Source: Sphingomonas sp. AOB5 (GTDB lineage Bacteria > Pseudomonadota > Alphaproteobacteria > Sphingomonadales > Sphingomonadaceae). From it: a DNA stretch of 33,798 nucleotides. Below the pieces are notes generated by a model. That model ran no database searches. It saw nothing but the letters and a program-made list of their open reading frames with translations, and had not been told where the DNA came from. The stretch lies in contig NZ_JARNTV010000040.1 of the NCBI RefSeq assembly GCF_029433115.1, positions 1-33,798 of the forward strand, in the 5' to 3' direction. Positions 1 to 7,462 of the stretch are shown piece after piece. The stretch's first letter is position 1. Every line of letters begins with the position of its first letter. The position numbers were made by a program, and so were the translations under genes.

Positions 1-1147
1 CCGCACGCGCGCCGGGCGGCGTCACCATCCGCGCACTCGTCAACCAGCGGGTCCCGTCTTCCAGCGCCACCAGTTGCGTCGCCACGTCGCCTGCCCGCTC
101 GAACGCGTCGAACAGCCCCCACAGCGGGCACACGCCCAGCCCCTCCACCAGCGGCGATCCGCTGGCCCCGCCATAGCGCTTCGAAACCTGCCCCGCCCGA
201 TCCACCCGGATCATGAAGAAGGGCAGCCCGCGCGCACCCACGCGTTGCAAGGTAGTCAACCGGTGCGCCACCTGCTCCCAACTCGCGCCGAAGCGCCGCA
301 TCAGCAGCTCGACGTCATAGCCGGTCGCCTCGCACGCGCGCAGGAAACGGGCATAGGGCATCACCAGAGCCGCCGCGAAATAGCCGGTCAGGTGCCGCCG
401 GTAGAGCCGCTCCCCGGTGCGATCGAGGCCCGCGCCGCGCACCAGCCCCTCGATCTCGGTCCCCGCCTCCTGCGCCAGCCGTTCGGCCAGCGCCATGGTC
501 CGCGATTCCGGGCCCAGCAATTCGGAAAGCTGGATCTGCCGCGCATGCAGGTCGATCCGCTTGACCAACCCCGGCATCACGTCGGCGGGCAGGATGCGCA
601 CCGATAGCTGGTGCTTCACCCGCAATCGCTCGGCCATCGCGCCATACAGTTCGCCCGATCCCTGCCGCAGTTCGTCCGCCAGCGCTTCGGCGGCCGCGTC
701 CAGATCGGCGAAATGGTTGCGCCAGCGCTCGATCTCGCGCCGCACCGCGCTGGCCGGATCGACCGCGACCTCGTCCCCGCTACCGCCCGATCCCATCCGG
801 TCATAGGCCCGCGCGAACGCCTCCGCGCCCCCGGGAGCCCCGGCCAGCCATTCCTCGACCTGCGTGCGATCCACTTCCAGATCGGCGAACATCGGATCGG
901 CCAGCCGCCGACGGATCGCGTCCGCGCCCCCGCCCGGCTCGCTCGCGGTCAGCACGCGCGGATCGAAGTCATAGGTCTCGGCCAGCCGCAGCAACAGCGT
1001 CGCGGTCAGCGGCCGCTGGTTGCGCTCGATCAGGTTGAGATAGCTGGCGGAGACTTCCAGCGCCTCGGCCATCATCACCTGGGTAAGCCCCAGCGTGCGG
1101 CGCAGGCGGCGGACGGCATGACCGGCGAAGAGCTTGCGATCGGCCAT
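1..1147 (-). CDS. ScfR/RamB-like XRE-family regulator of acetate/short-chain fatty acid metabolism (3' end outside window)
   Basis: The reading frame runs off the left edge of the window, so the C-terminus is missing; about 382 codons are present. It begins MADRKLFAGHAVRRLRRTLG. Residues about 10-60 form an XRE-type helix-turn-helix, with the stretch SASYLNLIERNQRPL typical of the recognition helix. The rest fits the ScfR/RamB architecture: a central domain followed by a DUF2083-type C-terminal region, of which the window keeps a part (WLTSARMVTPPG near the edge). Known members control glyoxylate-cycle and acetate or propionate genes; RamB of actinobacteria acts on isocitrate lyase. Here the gene is divergent from aceA across 177 bp, which supports the same role by context. 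The frame is open throughout and the plus-strand frames over it are shadows. Whether it activates or represses aceA cannot be told from sequence. Confidence 0.88.
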   Translation of the reverse strand, partial: MADRKLFAGHAVRRLRRTLGLTQVMMAEALEVSASYLNLIERNQRPLTATLLLRLAETYDFDPRVLTASEPGGGADAIRRRLADPMFADLEVDRTQVEEWLAGAPGGAEAFARAYDRMGSGGSGDEVAVDPASAVRREIERWRNHFADLDAAAEALADELRQGSGELYGAMAERLRVKHQLSVRILPADVMPGLVKRIDLHARQIQLSELLGPESRTMALAERLAQEAGTEIEGLVRGAGLDRTGERLYRRHLTGYFAAALVMPYARFLRACEATGYDVELLMRRFGASWEQVAHRLTTLQRVGARGLPFFMIRVDRAGQVSKRYGGASGSPLVEGLGVCPLWGLFDAFERAGDVATQLVALEDGTRWLTSARMVTPPGARA

Positions 1148-1187
1148 TGCGATACTCGGTGGTTGGCGAGAAGCACGCCTTGCCCGA

Positions 1188-1205
1188 TTGTAATATAATT
1201 TACAA
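1188..1205. promoter_or_regulatory. Candidate operator between the regulator and aceA
   Basis: An inverted repeat TTGTAA-N6-TTACAA with spacer TATAAT lies in the AT-rich part of the otherwise GC-rich divergent intergenic region. A second, overlapping pair, GTAAT and ATTAC, brackets it at 1190-1211. It sits about 40 bases upstream of the regulator start and 120 upstream of aceA. I infer that it is the regulator's own site. The TATAAT could also be a -10 box, but no good -35 box lies at the right distance. Confidence 0.45.
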
Positions 1206-1324
1206 CATTACCAATGAAGTCCGGACCCGAACCACAGCGCAACCTCGTTCTTGCGTGATTACCCCTGCCGAATCGCCAGCATCGCCCGTATTCGGCCTGC
1301 ACATTCTGTAAAGGGGTTCACACA

Positions 1325-2608
1325 ATGGCTACGACCTTCGAAGATCTCGTTCCCGCGCCGGTCGGCCGTTTCGACGGGATCACCCGTCCCTACACCGCCG
1401 ACGATGTGGCAAAGCTTCGCGGGTCGTTCGCGATCGAGCACACGCTCGCCCGCAAGGGTGCGCTGAAGCTGTGGGAACTGCTCAAGACCGAGCCGTACAT
1501 CAACTCGCTGGGCGCCATGTCGGGCAATCAGGCGATGCAGCAGGTCCGTGCGGGTCTGCAGGCGATCTACCTGTCCGGCTGGCAGGTCGCGGCCGACGCC
1601 AACACCGCATCGTCCATGTATCCCGATCAGTCGCTCTACCCGGCCAATGCCGGTCCGGAACTCTGCAAGCGCATCAACAATGCCCTGCAGCGCGCCGACC
1701 AGATCGAGCATTCGGAAGGCGGCGCGACCCGCGACTGGTTCGCCCCGATCGTTGCCGACGCCGAAGCCGGCTTCGGCGGCCCGCTCAACTGCTTCGAGAT
1801 CATGAAGGCCTATATCGCCGCCGGTGCTGCGGGCGTGCACTATGAGGACCAGCTCGCTTCGGAAAAGAAGTGCGGCCATCTCGGCGGCAAGGTGCTGATC
1901 CCCACCCAGGCGCATATCCGCAACCTCGACAGCGCCCGCCTCGCCGCGGACGTGATGGGTGTGCCGACGATCATCTGCGCCCGCACCGATGCCGAAAGCG
2001 CGAAGCTGATCACCTCGGACATCGATGAGCGCGATCATGAGTTCCTGACCGGCGAGCGGACACCCGAAGGGTTCTTCCGCCTGAAGGACGGCACCGGCGT
2101 CGATCACTGCATCAAGCGCGGCCTGGCGTTCGCCGAGCATGCCGATCTGCTGTGGTGGGAAACCTCCAAGCCCAACATGGACGATGCCCGGCGCTTCGCC
2201 GAGGCGATCAAGAAGCAGTATCCGGACAAGATGCTGGCGTATAATTGCTCGCCGTCGTTCAACTGGGAGAAGAATCTCGACAAGGACGACATCGCCCGCT
2301 TCCAGCGCGAGATTGGCGCGATGGGCTACAAGTTCCAGTTCGTGACCCTCGCCGGCTTCCACCAGCTCAACTACGGCATGTTCGAGCTGGCCCGGGGCTA
2401 CAAGGATCGCGGCATGGCAGCCTATTCCGAGCTGCAGCAGGCCGAGTTCGCGGCCGAGGCCAATGGCTACACCGCGACCCGTCACCAGCGCGAAGTGGGC
2501 ACCGGTTATTTCGACATGATCGCCACCACCCTGGCCGGTGGCGCCAGCTCGACCACCGCGCTCGCCGAGAGCACCGAAGCCGACCAGTTCAACAAGCAAG
2601 CTGCCTGA
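1325..2608 (+). CDS. aceA: Isocitrate lyase
   Basis: This enzyme cleaves isocitrate to glyoxylate and succinate, the first step of the glyoxylate shunt, allowing growth on acetate and fatty acids. The 427-residue length is normal for the bacterial short form. The family signature [11 protein letters not shown] is present at about residues 181-191, with the catalytic cysteine at 183. Other conserved blocks are the WQVAAD stretch near 86-91, [10 protein letters not shown] near 143-152 and YNCSPSFNW in the C-terminal half. The start ATG follows AAAGGGG at a spacing of about 7 bases. The gene is divergent from a ScfR/RamB-like regulator and is followed 14 bases later by a 52-codon ORF and then a terminator, so the transcript is probably bicistronic. 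The malic enzyme gene further along the window may serve the same gluconeogenic growth. Confidence 0.97.
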   Translation: MATTFEDLVPAPVGRFDGITRPYTADDVAKLRGSFAIEHTLARKGALKLWELLKTEPYINSLGAMSGNQAMQQVRAGLQAIYLSGWQVAADANTASSMYPDQSLYPANAGPELCKRINNALQRADQIEHSEGGATRDWFAPIVADAEAGFGGPLNCFEIMKAYIAAGAAGVHYEDQLASEKKCGHLGGKVLIPTQAHIRNLDSARLAADVMGVPTIICARTDAESAKLITSDIDERDHEFLTGERTPEGFFRLKDGTGVDHCIKRGLAFAEHADLLWWETSKPNMDDARRFAEAIKKQYPDKMLAYNCSPSFNWEKNLDKDDIARFQREIGAMGYKFQFVTLAGFHQLNYGMFELARGYKDRGMAAYSELQQAEFAAEANGYTATRHQREVGTGYFDMIATTLAGGASSTTALAESTEADQFNKQAA

Positions 2609-2622
2609 AAGGAGTGACTATC

Positions 2623-2781
2623 ATGACCACCGAACCCCAGCGCAGCCGCGCCGTGTTCTCGACCGAAGACTTCCGCCTGATCCGCGAAGCCGTCGGCACC
2701 CATCTTCAGCAGGTCAAGGATTCGCCGGAATCGGTGAAATATTCGAACCTGTACCACCGCCTCGGCCGCGTCGCGGGCTAA
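2623..2781 (+). CDS. 52-aa microprotein cotranscribed with aceA
   Basis: This ORF of 52 codons begins MTTEPQRSRAVFSTEDFRL and ends in YHRLGRVAG. It starts 14 bases after the aceA stop. AAAGGAG, which overlaps the aceA stop, gives a strong ribosome binding site about 8 bases before the ATG. A terminator hairpin begins 45 bases after its stop, so it appears to be the last gene of the aceA transcript. It has no signal peptide or membrane segment. The composition is soluble, charged and helix-prone. I do not recognise a family and assign no function. Its position suggests a role linked to isocitrate lyase, for example a modulator or partner, but that is inference only. Confidence 0.72.
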   Translation: MTTEPQRSRAVFSTEDFRLIREAVGTHLQQVKDSPESVKYSNLYHRLGRVAG

Positions 2782-2826
2782 CGCCCCCCCCCCGACCCGA
2801 CCCGTGTCTTTCCTGGGGAGGAAAGG

Positions 2827-2868
2827 GTGCCCGCTGGAGCCTTTGAGGCTCTGGCGGGCACTTCATTT
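2827..2868 (+). terminator. Terminator of the aceA transcript
   Basis: The arms at 2827-2841 and 2847-2861 pair over 15 positions (two G-T wobbles) around the loop TTTGA. The outer part of the stem is GTGCCCGC with GCGGGCAC. The run after the stem, TTCATTT, is only modestly T-rich. The convergent symporter gene ends at 2978, so the hairpin may serve both directions. Confidence 0.75.
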
Positions 2869-2977
2869 ATGGGCCGCCGGGCCTGTTCGAGTGGACATCA
2901 AAAATACACTTTCCCAGCGAAGGTCGGGGTCCAGTTGCGGAGGTTGTCGTGACAGCGCGCAGCCCTCTCCTTTCCGC

Positions 2978-4399
2978 TCAATTGCCACCCTTCGCCAGCG
3001 CCTCGATCCGCGCGACATGCTCGGCGCGACCGAAGGGGAAGTTGCGATAGGCCCAGGCGGCCGCAAAGCCGAGCACGAGATAGGAGAGCACAAAATACAG
3101 CGTCAGCCGGTCGATCGCGAGCGGGGTGATCGTCGCGCCCTGGAACGAGGTGTAGTGCATGATCAGGCTGGCGCCGAAGATGCCGAAGCCGCTGCAGCAT
3201 TTCTGGACGAAGAATGCGCCGGCGAAGAACACGCCTTCCGATCGGCGCCCGGTCTTGGCTTCGGAATCCTCCACAACATCGGCCATCATCGACGCACCCA
3301 GCAGGGTCGCCGAAACACTGCAGGCGGTGTTCACGCTGAAGATCGACAACAGCAGCGGCAGCATCGCCGATGAGGCAGGATCCGGGAACAGGCCGGCCAG
3401 CCGCAACACATAAGGCGTAGACAGCAAAATCGCTGCGGCCAGCATGAAGAACATCGCCGCCTGCGGTTTGCCCAGCCGCGCCGCCACGCGCGGCGCCATC
3501 AGGAAGGCAATGGTGGCGCCCAGGAACAGGCTGGGCGCCAACAGGGCGAAACCCAATGTGTCGAAACGCCACACATAGAGATACAGCAGGTTGGAAAGCG
3601 CGAAGCTGATCCCCTGCGCCGTGTAATAGCATAGCCCGGCAAGCATCAGCAGCAGGAAGGCCCGGTTGCGGACCGTCTGGCCCATTTCGCGGAAATGGTC
3701 GCCCAGCGGCTTCCGGACGATTTCGGGCCGCGGCAGCCGCCCGATCTCGCGATGCGTGCCGATCGCCGAGATGAAGATCGCGATCACCATCGTCACCGCG
3801 CCGAACAACGCGAATGCCGAATAATTGGCGGGGTTGAACTGGTCAGGCTGCCCGTCCGGACCCACCATCAGCCACATATAGGTGGCGAACAACGTCACCA
3901 TCCCGCCCAGCCATCCGAACAGATAACGATAGGCGGTCAGCCGGGTCCGCTCGTCATAATCCGCCGAGAGTTCGGGCGTCAGCGCCTGGGACGGGACTTC
4001 ATAGGCCGAGATCGTGGTGCGCACGAACACCGCAGTCGCGAACACCCAGAGCAGTTGCGCACCCTGCGACATGGCCGGCGGGTTCCACAGCAGGATCCAT
4101 CCCGCCGCGATCGGCAGGGCAGAGGCATACATCCAGGGATGCCGCCGCCCCCAGCGGCTGCGCGTATTGTCCGACAGGAAACCGATCGCGGGATCGATGA
4201 ACGCGTCGAGCACCAGCGCACACATGATCGCGAGCCCGACCATCAACACCGGCAGGTGCAGCACCTGACTGTAAAACAGCAGCAGGAAGGTGGAGAAACC
4301 GAAATCCTTCACACCATATGCATAGGCGCCGAACCCATATGCCAGCGTGGATCGCTGCCCCAGCCGGCGGACGGGCGGCAGGGTCGGGGCCTCGGACAT
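2978..4399 (-). CDS. GPH-type (MelB-like) MFS sugar:cation symporter
   Basis: This is a 473-residue polytopic inner-membrane protein with about 12 hydrophobic segments. The N-terminal half carries the glycoside-pentoside-hexuronide family pattern: an aspartate-containing stretch DAFIDPAIGFLSDNTRSRWG followed by RRHPWMY, which matches the MelB-like cytoplasmic loop. A second family-like stretch is YEVPSQALTPELSADYDERT. Known relatives import sugars with H+ or Na+. The substrate here cannot be read from sequence. I place the start at MSEAPTLPP because GGAGAG lies about 7 bases upstream; two in-frame ATGs further upstream lack a ribosome site. The gene is alone on its strand, convergent with the aceA unit and divergent from an acyl-CoA dehydrogenase. 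The GH5 glycosidases of the window are 12 kb away, so a functional link is only a possibility. Confidence 0.88.
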   Translation of the reverse strand: MSEAPTLPPVRRLGQRSTLAYGFGAYAYGVKDFGFSTFLLLFYSQVLHLPVLMVGLAIMCALVLDAFIDPAIGFLSDNTRSRWGRRHPWMYASALPIAAGWILLWNPPAMSQGAQLLWVFATAVFVRTTISAYEVPSQALTPELSADYDERTRLTAYRYLFGWLGGMVTLFATYMWLMVGPDGQPDQFNPANYSAFALFGAVTMVIAIFISAIGTHREIGRLPRPEIVRKPLGDHFREMGQTVRNRAFLLLMLAGLCYYTAQGISFALSNLLYLYVWRFDTLGFALLAPSLFLGATIAFLMAPRVAARLGKPQAAMFFMLAAAILLSTPYVLRLAGLFPDPASSAMLPLLLSIFSVNTACSVSATLLGASMMADVVEDSEAKTGRRSEGVFFAGAFFVQKCCSGFGIFGASLIMHYTSFQGATITPLAIDRLTLYFVLSYLVLGFAAAWAYRNFPFGRAEHVARIEALAKGGN

Positions 4400-4556
4400 C
4401 TGACTCTCCATTTGTGCGACCGGCCCAGCATAGGTGGCGCCCAAGGCCGGTCAACACGGACCGCGCCGATTGCGATGAATTGAAGATCGGGTATGGCTTG
4501 TCCGCTGCAGCCGCTCCGCTATAGCGTGAGGCATTAGAACAGAAAGAACGGTGAGG

Positions 4557-5702
4557 ATGGCGCTCGATCCCGAAATCTTCGACACGCTGATCGATACGAT
4601 CCGGCGCTTCGTCGCCGAACGGCTCCGCCCGCTCGAGGCCGAGGTGGAGGCCAATGACGCGATTCCCGCCGACGTGCTGGAGGAGATGAAGGCGCTCGGT
4701 CTGTTCGGTCTCTCCATCGCCGAGGAATATGGCGGTCTGGGCCTGACCATGAGCGAGGAAGTGAAGGTCGCGATCGAGCTGGGCCGCACCACACCCGCCT
4801 TCCGCTCGGCCTTCGGCACCAATGTCGGCATCGGATCGCAGGGCATCGTGATGGCCGGCACCGACGCGCAAAAGGCCGAATGGCTGCCGAAGATCGCCAC
4901 GGGCGAAGCCATCTCAAGCTTTGCACTGACCGAGCCGGACGTGGGTTCGGATTCGGGTGCGGTGAAGACGAAAGCCGTCAGGGACGGTGACGTCTATCGC
5001 ATCACCGGTACCAAGCGCTTCATCACCAACGCGGACAAGGCGCATGTCTTCACGTTGATGGCGCGCACCGGCGAGGAACCGGGCGGACGCGGCGTTTCTG
5101 CCTTCCTCGTGCCGCGCGACTTGCCCGGCCTGACGATCGGCGAACCCGAGAAGAAGATGGGACAAAAGGGCGCCAAGGTCGCCGATGTCATACTCGACAA
5201 TGTCGCGGTGCCCGCCGCCAACCGGCTCGGCGAGGAAGGCGAAGGCTTCAAGATCGCGATGCGCGTGCTCGATCGCGGGCGACTGCACATCTCGGCGGTC
5301 TGCATCGGCGTGGCCGAGCGGCTGATCGCCGATTGCGTGGCGTACGCGACCGAGCGCAAGCAATTCGGCAAGCCCATCGCCGAGCATCAGCTGATCCAGG
5401 CGATGATCGCGGATTCGAAGACCGAAGTGCTGGCGGCACGGGCGCTGGTGCTGGAAACCGCCGCAGCGAAGGATGTGGGCAAGGACGTGGTGATGGAAGC
5501 CGCGGCCGCGAAGTATTTCGCCAGCGAGATGGTCGGCCGTGTGGCGGATCGCGCGGTGCAGATCTTCGGCGGTGCGGGCTATATCGCCGATTACGGTATC
5601 GAGCGGCTGTACCGCGACGTGCGCCTGTTCCGCATCTACGAAGGCACCAGCCAGATCCAGCAACTGATCATCGCCCGCGAGACGATCAAGCGCGGCGGCT
5701 GA
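4557..5702 (+). CDS. Acyl-CoA dehydrogenase
   Basis: This FAD flavoenzyme introduces the alpha-beta double bond into acyl-CoA and passes electrons to ETF. The protein is 381 residues, the usual family length. From N to C it shows the all-helical N-domain, the beta-domain with FALTEPDVGSDSG (about 122-134) and FITNADKAHVF, then the C-terminal helical domain with QIFGGAGYIADYGIERLYRD. The catalytic base glutamate is in RIYEGTSQIQ (Glu about 362), the position used by short- and medium-chain enzymes. The start is ambiguous. ATG at 4557 has GGTGAGG directly against it, too close for good spacing, while an in-frame GTG at 4551 has only a weak AGAAAG upstream. The next gene on the strand is an SDR 129 bases on, separated by a palindromic repeat; together they suggest fatty acid or branched acid breakdown, with the exact substrate unknown. 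Confidence 0.93.
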   Translation: MALDPEIFDTLIDTIRRFVAERLRPLEAEVEANDAIPADVLEEMKALGLFGLSIAEEYGGLGLTMSEEVKVAIELGRTTPAFRSAFGTNVGIGSQGIVMAGTDAQKAEWLPKIATGEAISSFALTEPDVGSDSGAVKTKAVRDGDVYRITGTKRFITNADKAHVFTLMARTGEEPGGRGVSAFLVPRDLPGLTIGEPEKKMGQKGAKVADVILDNVAVPAANRLGEEGEGFKIAMRVLDRGRLHISAVCIGVAERLIADCVAYATERKQFGKPIAEHQLIQAMIADSKTEVLAARALVLETAAAKDVGKDVVMEAAAAKYFASEMVGRVADRAVQIFGGAGYIADYGIERLYRDVRLFRIYEGTSQIQQLIIARETIKRGG

Positions 5703-5706
5703 TTTC

Positions 5707-5823
5707 AACTCCCCCTCCCGCTTGCGGGAGGGGGTCGGGGGGTGGGCCCTCGCTATCAATGAGTCCACCACTTGCGGAGGCCGGGCGCCCACCCCCGGCC
5801 CCTCCCGCAAGCGGGAGGGGAGT
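5707..5823. repeat. Paired palindromic intergenic repeat (REP/BIME-like)
   Basis: Two arms of about 40 bases, at 5707-5747 and 5787-5823, are near-perfect inverted copies. Each arm contains its own palindrome, CTCCCGCTTGCGGGAG, followed by a run of G or C. The unit fills nearly the whole gap between the acyl-CoA dehydrogenase and SDR genes. This head-to-head arrangement is typical of REP pairs mobilised by RAYT transposases. The right arm also supplies the GGGGAG that probably acts as ribosome site for the SDR gene. Confidence 0.8.
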
Positions 5824-5831
5824 AAGAAGAA

Positions 5832-6617
5832 ATGGACACCAGCACCCTGTTCCGCCTCGACGGCCGCGTCGCCCTGGTCACCGGCGGATCGCGCGGCATC
5901 GGCCGGATGATCGCGGAGGGCTTCATCCAGCAGGGCGCGAAAGTCTATGTCTCGTCCCGCAAGGCCGCGGCCTGCGAGGAAACCGCCGCCGCGCTCGGCC
6001 CCAACTGCATCCCCCTGCCCGCCGACGTCTCGACCGTCGAAGGCTGCCGGAGCCTCGCCGCAGCGCTAGCCGAACGCGAGGAGCGGCTCGATATCCTGGT
6101 CAACAATGCCGGCGCCGCCTGGGGCGTGCCGTTCGAGGAATTCCCGGAAAGCGGCTGGGACAAGGTGATGGACCTCAACGTCAAGTCGCCCTTCTTCCTC
6201 ACCCAGTCGCTGCACACCCTGCTCAAGGCGGGCGGCGCGAACCAGCCTGCCAAGGTGATCAACATCACCTCGATCGACGGCCAGCGGCTCAACGGCTGGG
6301 AAACCTACAGTTATCACGCGTCGAAATCGGCGCTGATCTACCTGACCAAGCGCATGGCCGCGCGGCTGATCCGCGATCGCATCGTCGTCACCTCGATCGC
6401 CCCCGGCGCCTTCGCCAGCGACATGAACAAGGCTGCGCGTGATCATGGCAGCGACGTCGCCAAGGCGATCCCCGCACGGCGCATCGGCGTGGACGAGGAT
6501 ATGGCCGGTGCCGCGATCTACCTCGCCAGCCGCGCGGGCGATTACGTGGTGGGCGATACGATCACCGTCGATGGCGGACTGGTCAACGCGTCGCTGGGCG
6601 TCAGCATCGACGCCTGA
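5832..6617 (+). CDS. SDR-family NAD(P)-dependent oxidoreductase, RhlG/FabG-like
   Basis: This is a 261-residue classical short-chain dehydrogenase. The Rossmann cofactor motif TGGSRGIG is at 17-24, NNAG at 91-94, and the catalytic Ser147, Tyr161 and Lys165 (YHASK) are all present. The N-terminal half, with RIGRM-like and SSRKAAACEETA stretches, resembles the RhlG subgroup of 3-oxoacyl reductases more than housekeeping FabG, judged from memory. No fabD or acpP neighbours are seen, which also argues against the essential FabG. The start ATG has GGGGAG about 10 bases upstream, located inside the right arm of the repeat. The adjacent acyl-CoA dehydrogenase suggests a beta-oxidation-like acyl substrate. 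NADP preference is suggested by the basic residue after the second strand (SSRK) but is not proven. Confidence 0.9.
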   Translation: MDTSTLFRLDGRVALVTGGSRGIGRMIAEGFIQQGAKVYVSSRKAAACEETAAALGPNCIPLPADVSTVEGCRSLAAALAEREERLDILVNNAGAAWGVPFEEFPESGWDKVMDLNVKSPFFLTQSLHTLLKAGGANQPAKVINITSIDGQRLNGWETYSYHASKSALIYLTKRMAARLIRDRIVVTSIAPGAFASDMNKAARDHGSDVAKAIPARRIGVDEDMAGAAIYLASRAGDYVVGDTITVDGGLVNASLGVSIDA

Positions 6618-6687
6618 GCCGATCCCGGATGACGGATGCAGGCGGCCACGCTAGGCTCGGTCGCGCCGTCATCGGGGAGACGCCGCA

Positions 6688-7458
6688 ATGCCTTATCGTC
6701 ATGCCCATTGGGCGTTGCTGCTGCTGCTCGCGCCGATGGTCGGCACCGCCTTCTGGCGCGATTATTTCGGCAATCTGGGCGGCGCGTCCTTCGCCTTCCA
6801 TGCCCACGGGCTGACCGCCATCGCCTGGCTGACTTTGATCGCCGTGCAGAGCTGGTCGGCGCATTCGAAGCGGCTGGCGCTGCATCGCAAGACAGGACTG
6901 GCGCTGTTCGCCGCAGTGCCGCTGTTCGTCGCCGGATCGGTGCTGGTCTATCATTCGATGGCGGTGAAGTATCTCGCCGGGCACCCATTCTATAGCCGGT
7001 TCGGCCCGATGCTGGGCATGCACGACCTGATCTCCACCATCGCGCTGGTCGCGATGGTCGCCCTCGCGCTGAAGCATCGCCGCCGGGTGGGAGTCCATGC
7101 CGGTTACATGCTGGCCACCGTTCTGCTCGTGCTGCCGCCGGTGATCGAGCGGCTACCGCTCCCCTTCTCGACGCCCGCCTATCTGCGCCTGAGCGAACTG
7201 CTGCCCATGCTCCTCGCACTGGCGCTCGCCGCACGGAACCGGCGCAGCGCCGAGCCGATGCTGGTGGTCGCGGCGTTGCTCGCGTTGCAGACCGTGCAGT
7301 TCTTCACCTTCGGTGCATCGGAAGGCTGGGCGCGAGCCTTCGGGGCCGCCGCCTCTCTGAACGGCGTCCCGCTGGCGCTGGTCGCGGTCCTGCTTGCTTC
7401 GCTGTCGCTGCTCGCGCTGCGGACAGGCTGGACCGCGGGACGGCGGCCCAGCACCTAA
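6688..7458 (+). CDS. Polytopic inner-membrane protein of unknown function
   Basis: This 256-residue protein has about seven hydrophobic segments, starting with WALLLLLAPMVGTAF. Several histidines lie in or near membrane segments (FHAHGLTAIAW, LHRKTGLALF, LGMHDLIST, KHRRRVGVHAGYM), a pattern that suggests a heme- or metal-binding membrane protein of the DUF2306 or cytochrome-b-like type, though I do not assign it to a family. The start ATG has GGGGAG about 8 bases upstream. It follows the SDR gene by 70 bases on the same strand, and an inverted pair GATGACGG and CCGTCATC sits in that gap. It ends 4 bases before the convergent malic enzyme stop. The C-terminus is basic and hence probably cytoplasmic. 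Confidence 0.75.
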   Translation: MPYRHAHWALLLLLAPMVGTAFWRDYFGNLGGASFAFHAHGLTAIAWLTLIAVQSWSAHSKRLALHRKTGLALFAAVPLFVAGSVLVYHSMAVKYLAGHPFYSRFGPMLGMHDLISTIALVAMVALALKHRRRVGVHAGYMLATVLLVLPPVIERLPLPFSTPAYLRLSELLPMLLALALAARNRRSAEPMLVVAALLALQTVQFFTFGASEGWARAFGAAASLNGVPLALVAVLLASLSLLALRTGWTAGRRPST

Positions 7459-7462
7459 AGCC

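Noticed and set aside
74..1198. Overlapping plus-strand frames at the left edge
   Set aside because: The minus strand carries a continuous ScfR/RamB-like protein with a helix-turn-helix; the plus frames are Pro-Arg-rich shadows.
4914..5810. A 298-codon minus-strand frame over the acyl-CoA dehydrogenase
   Set aside because: It is antisense to a complete flavoenzyme and extends into the palindromic repeat.
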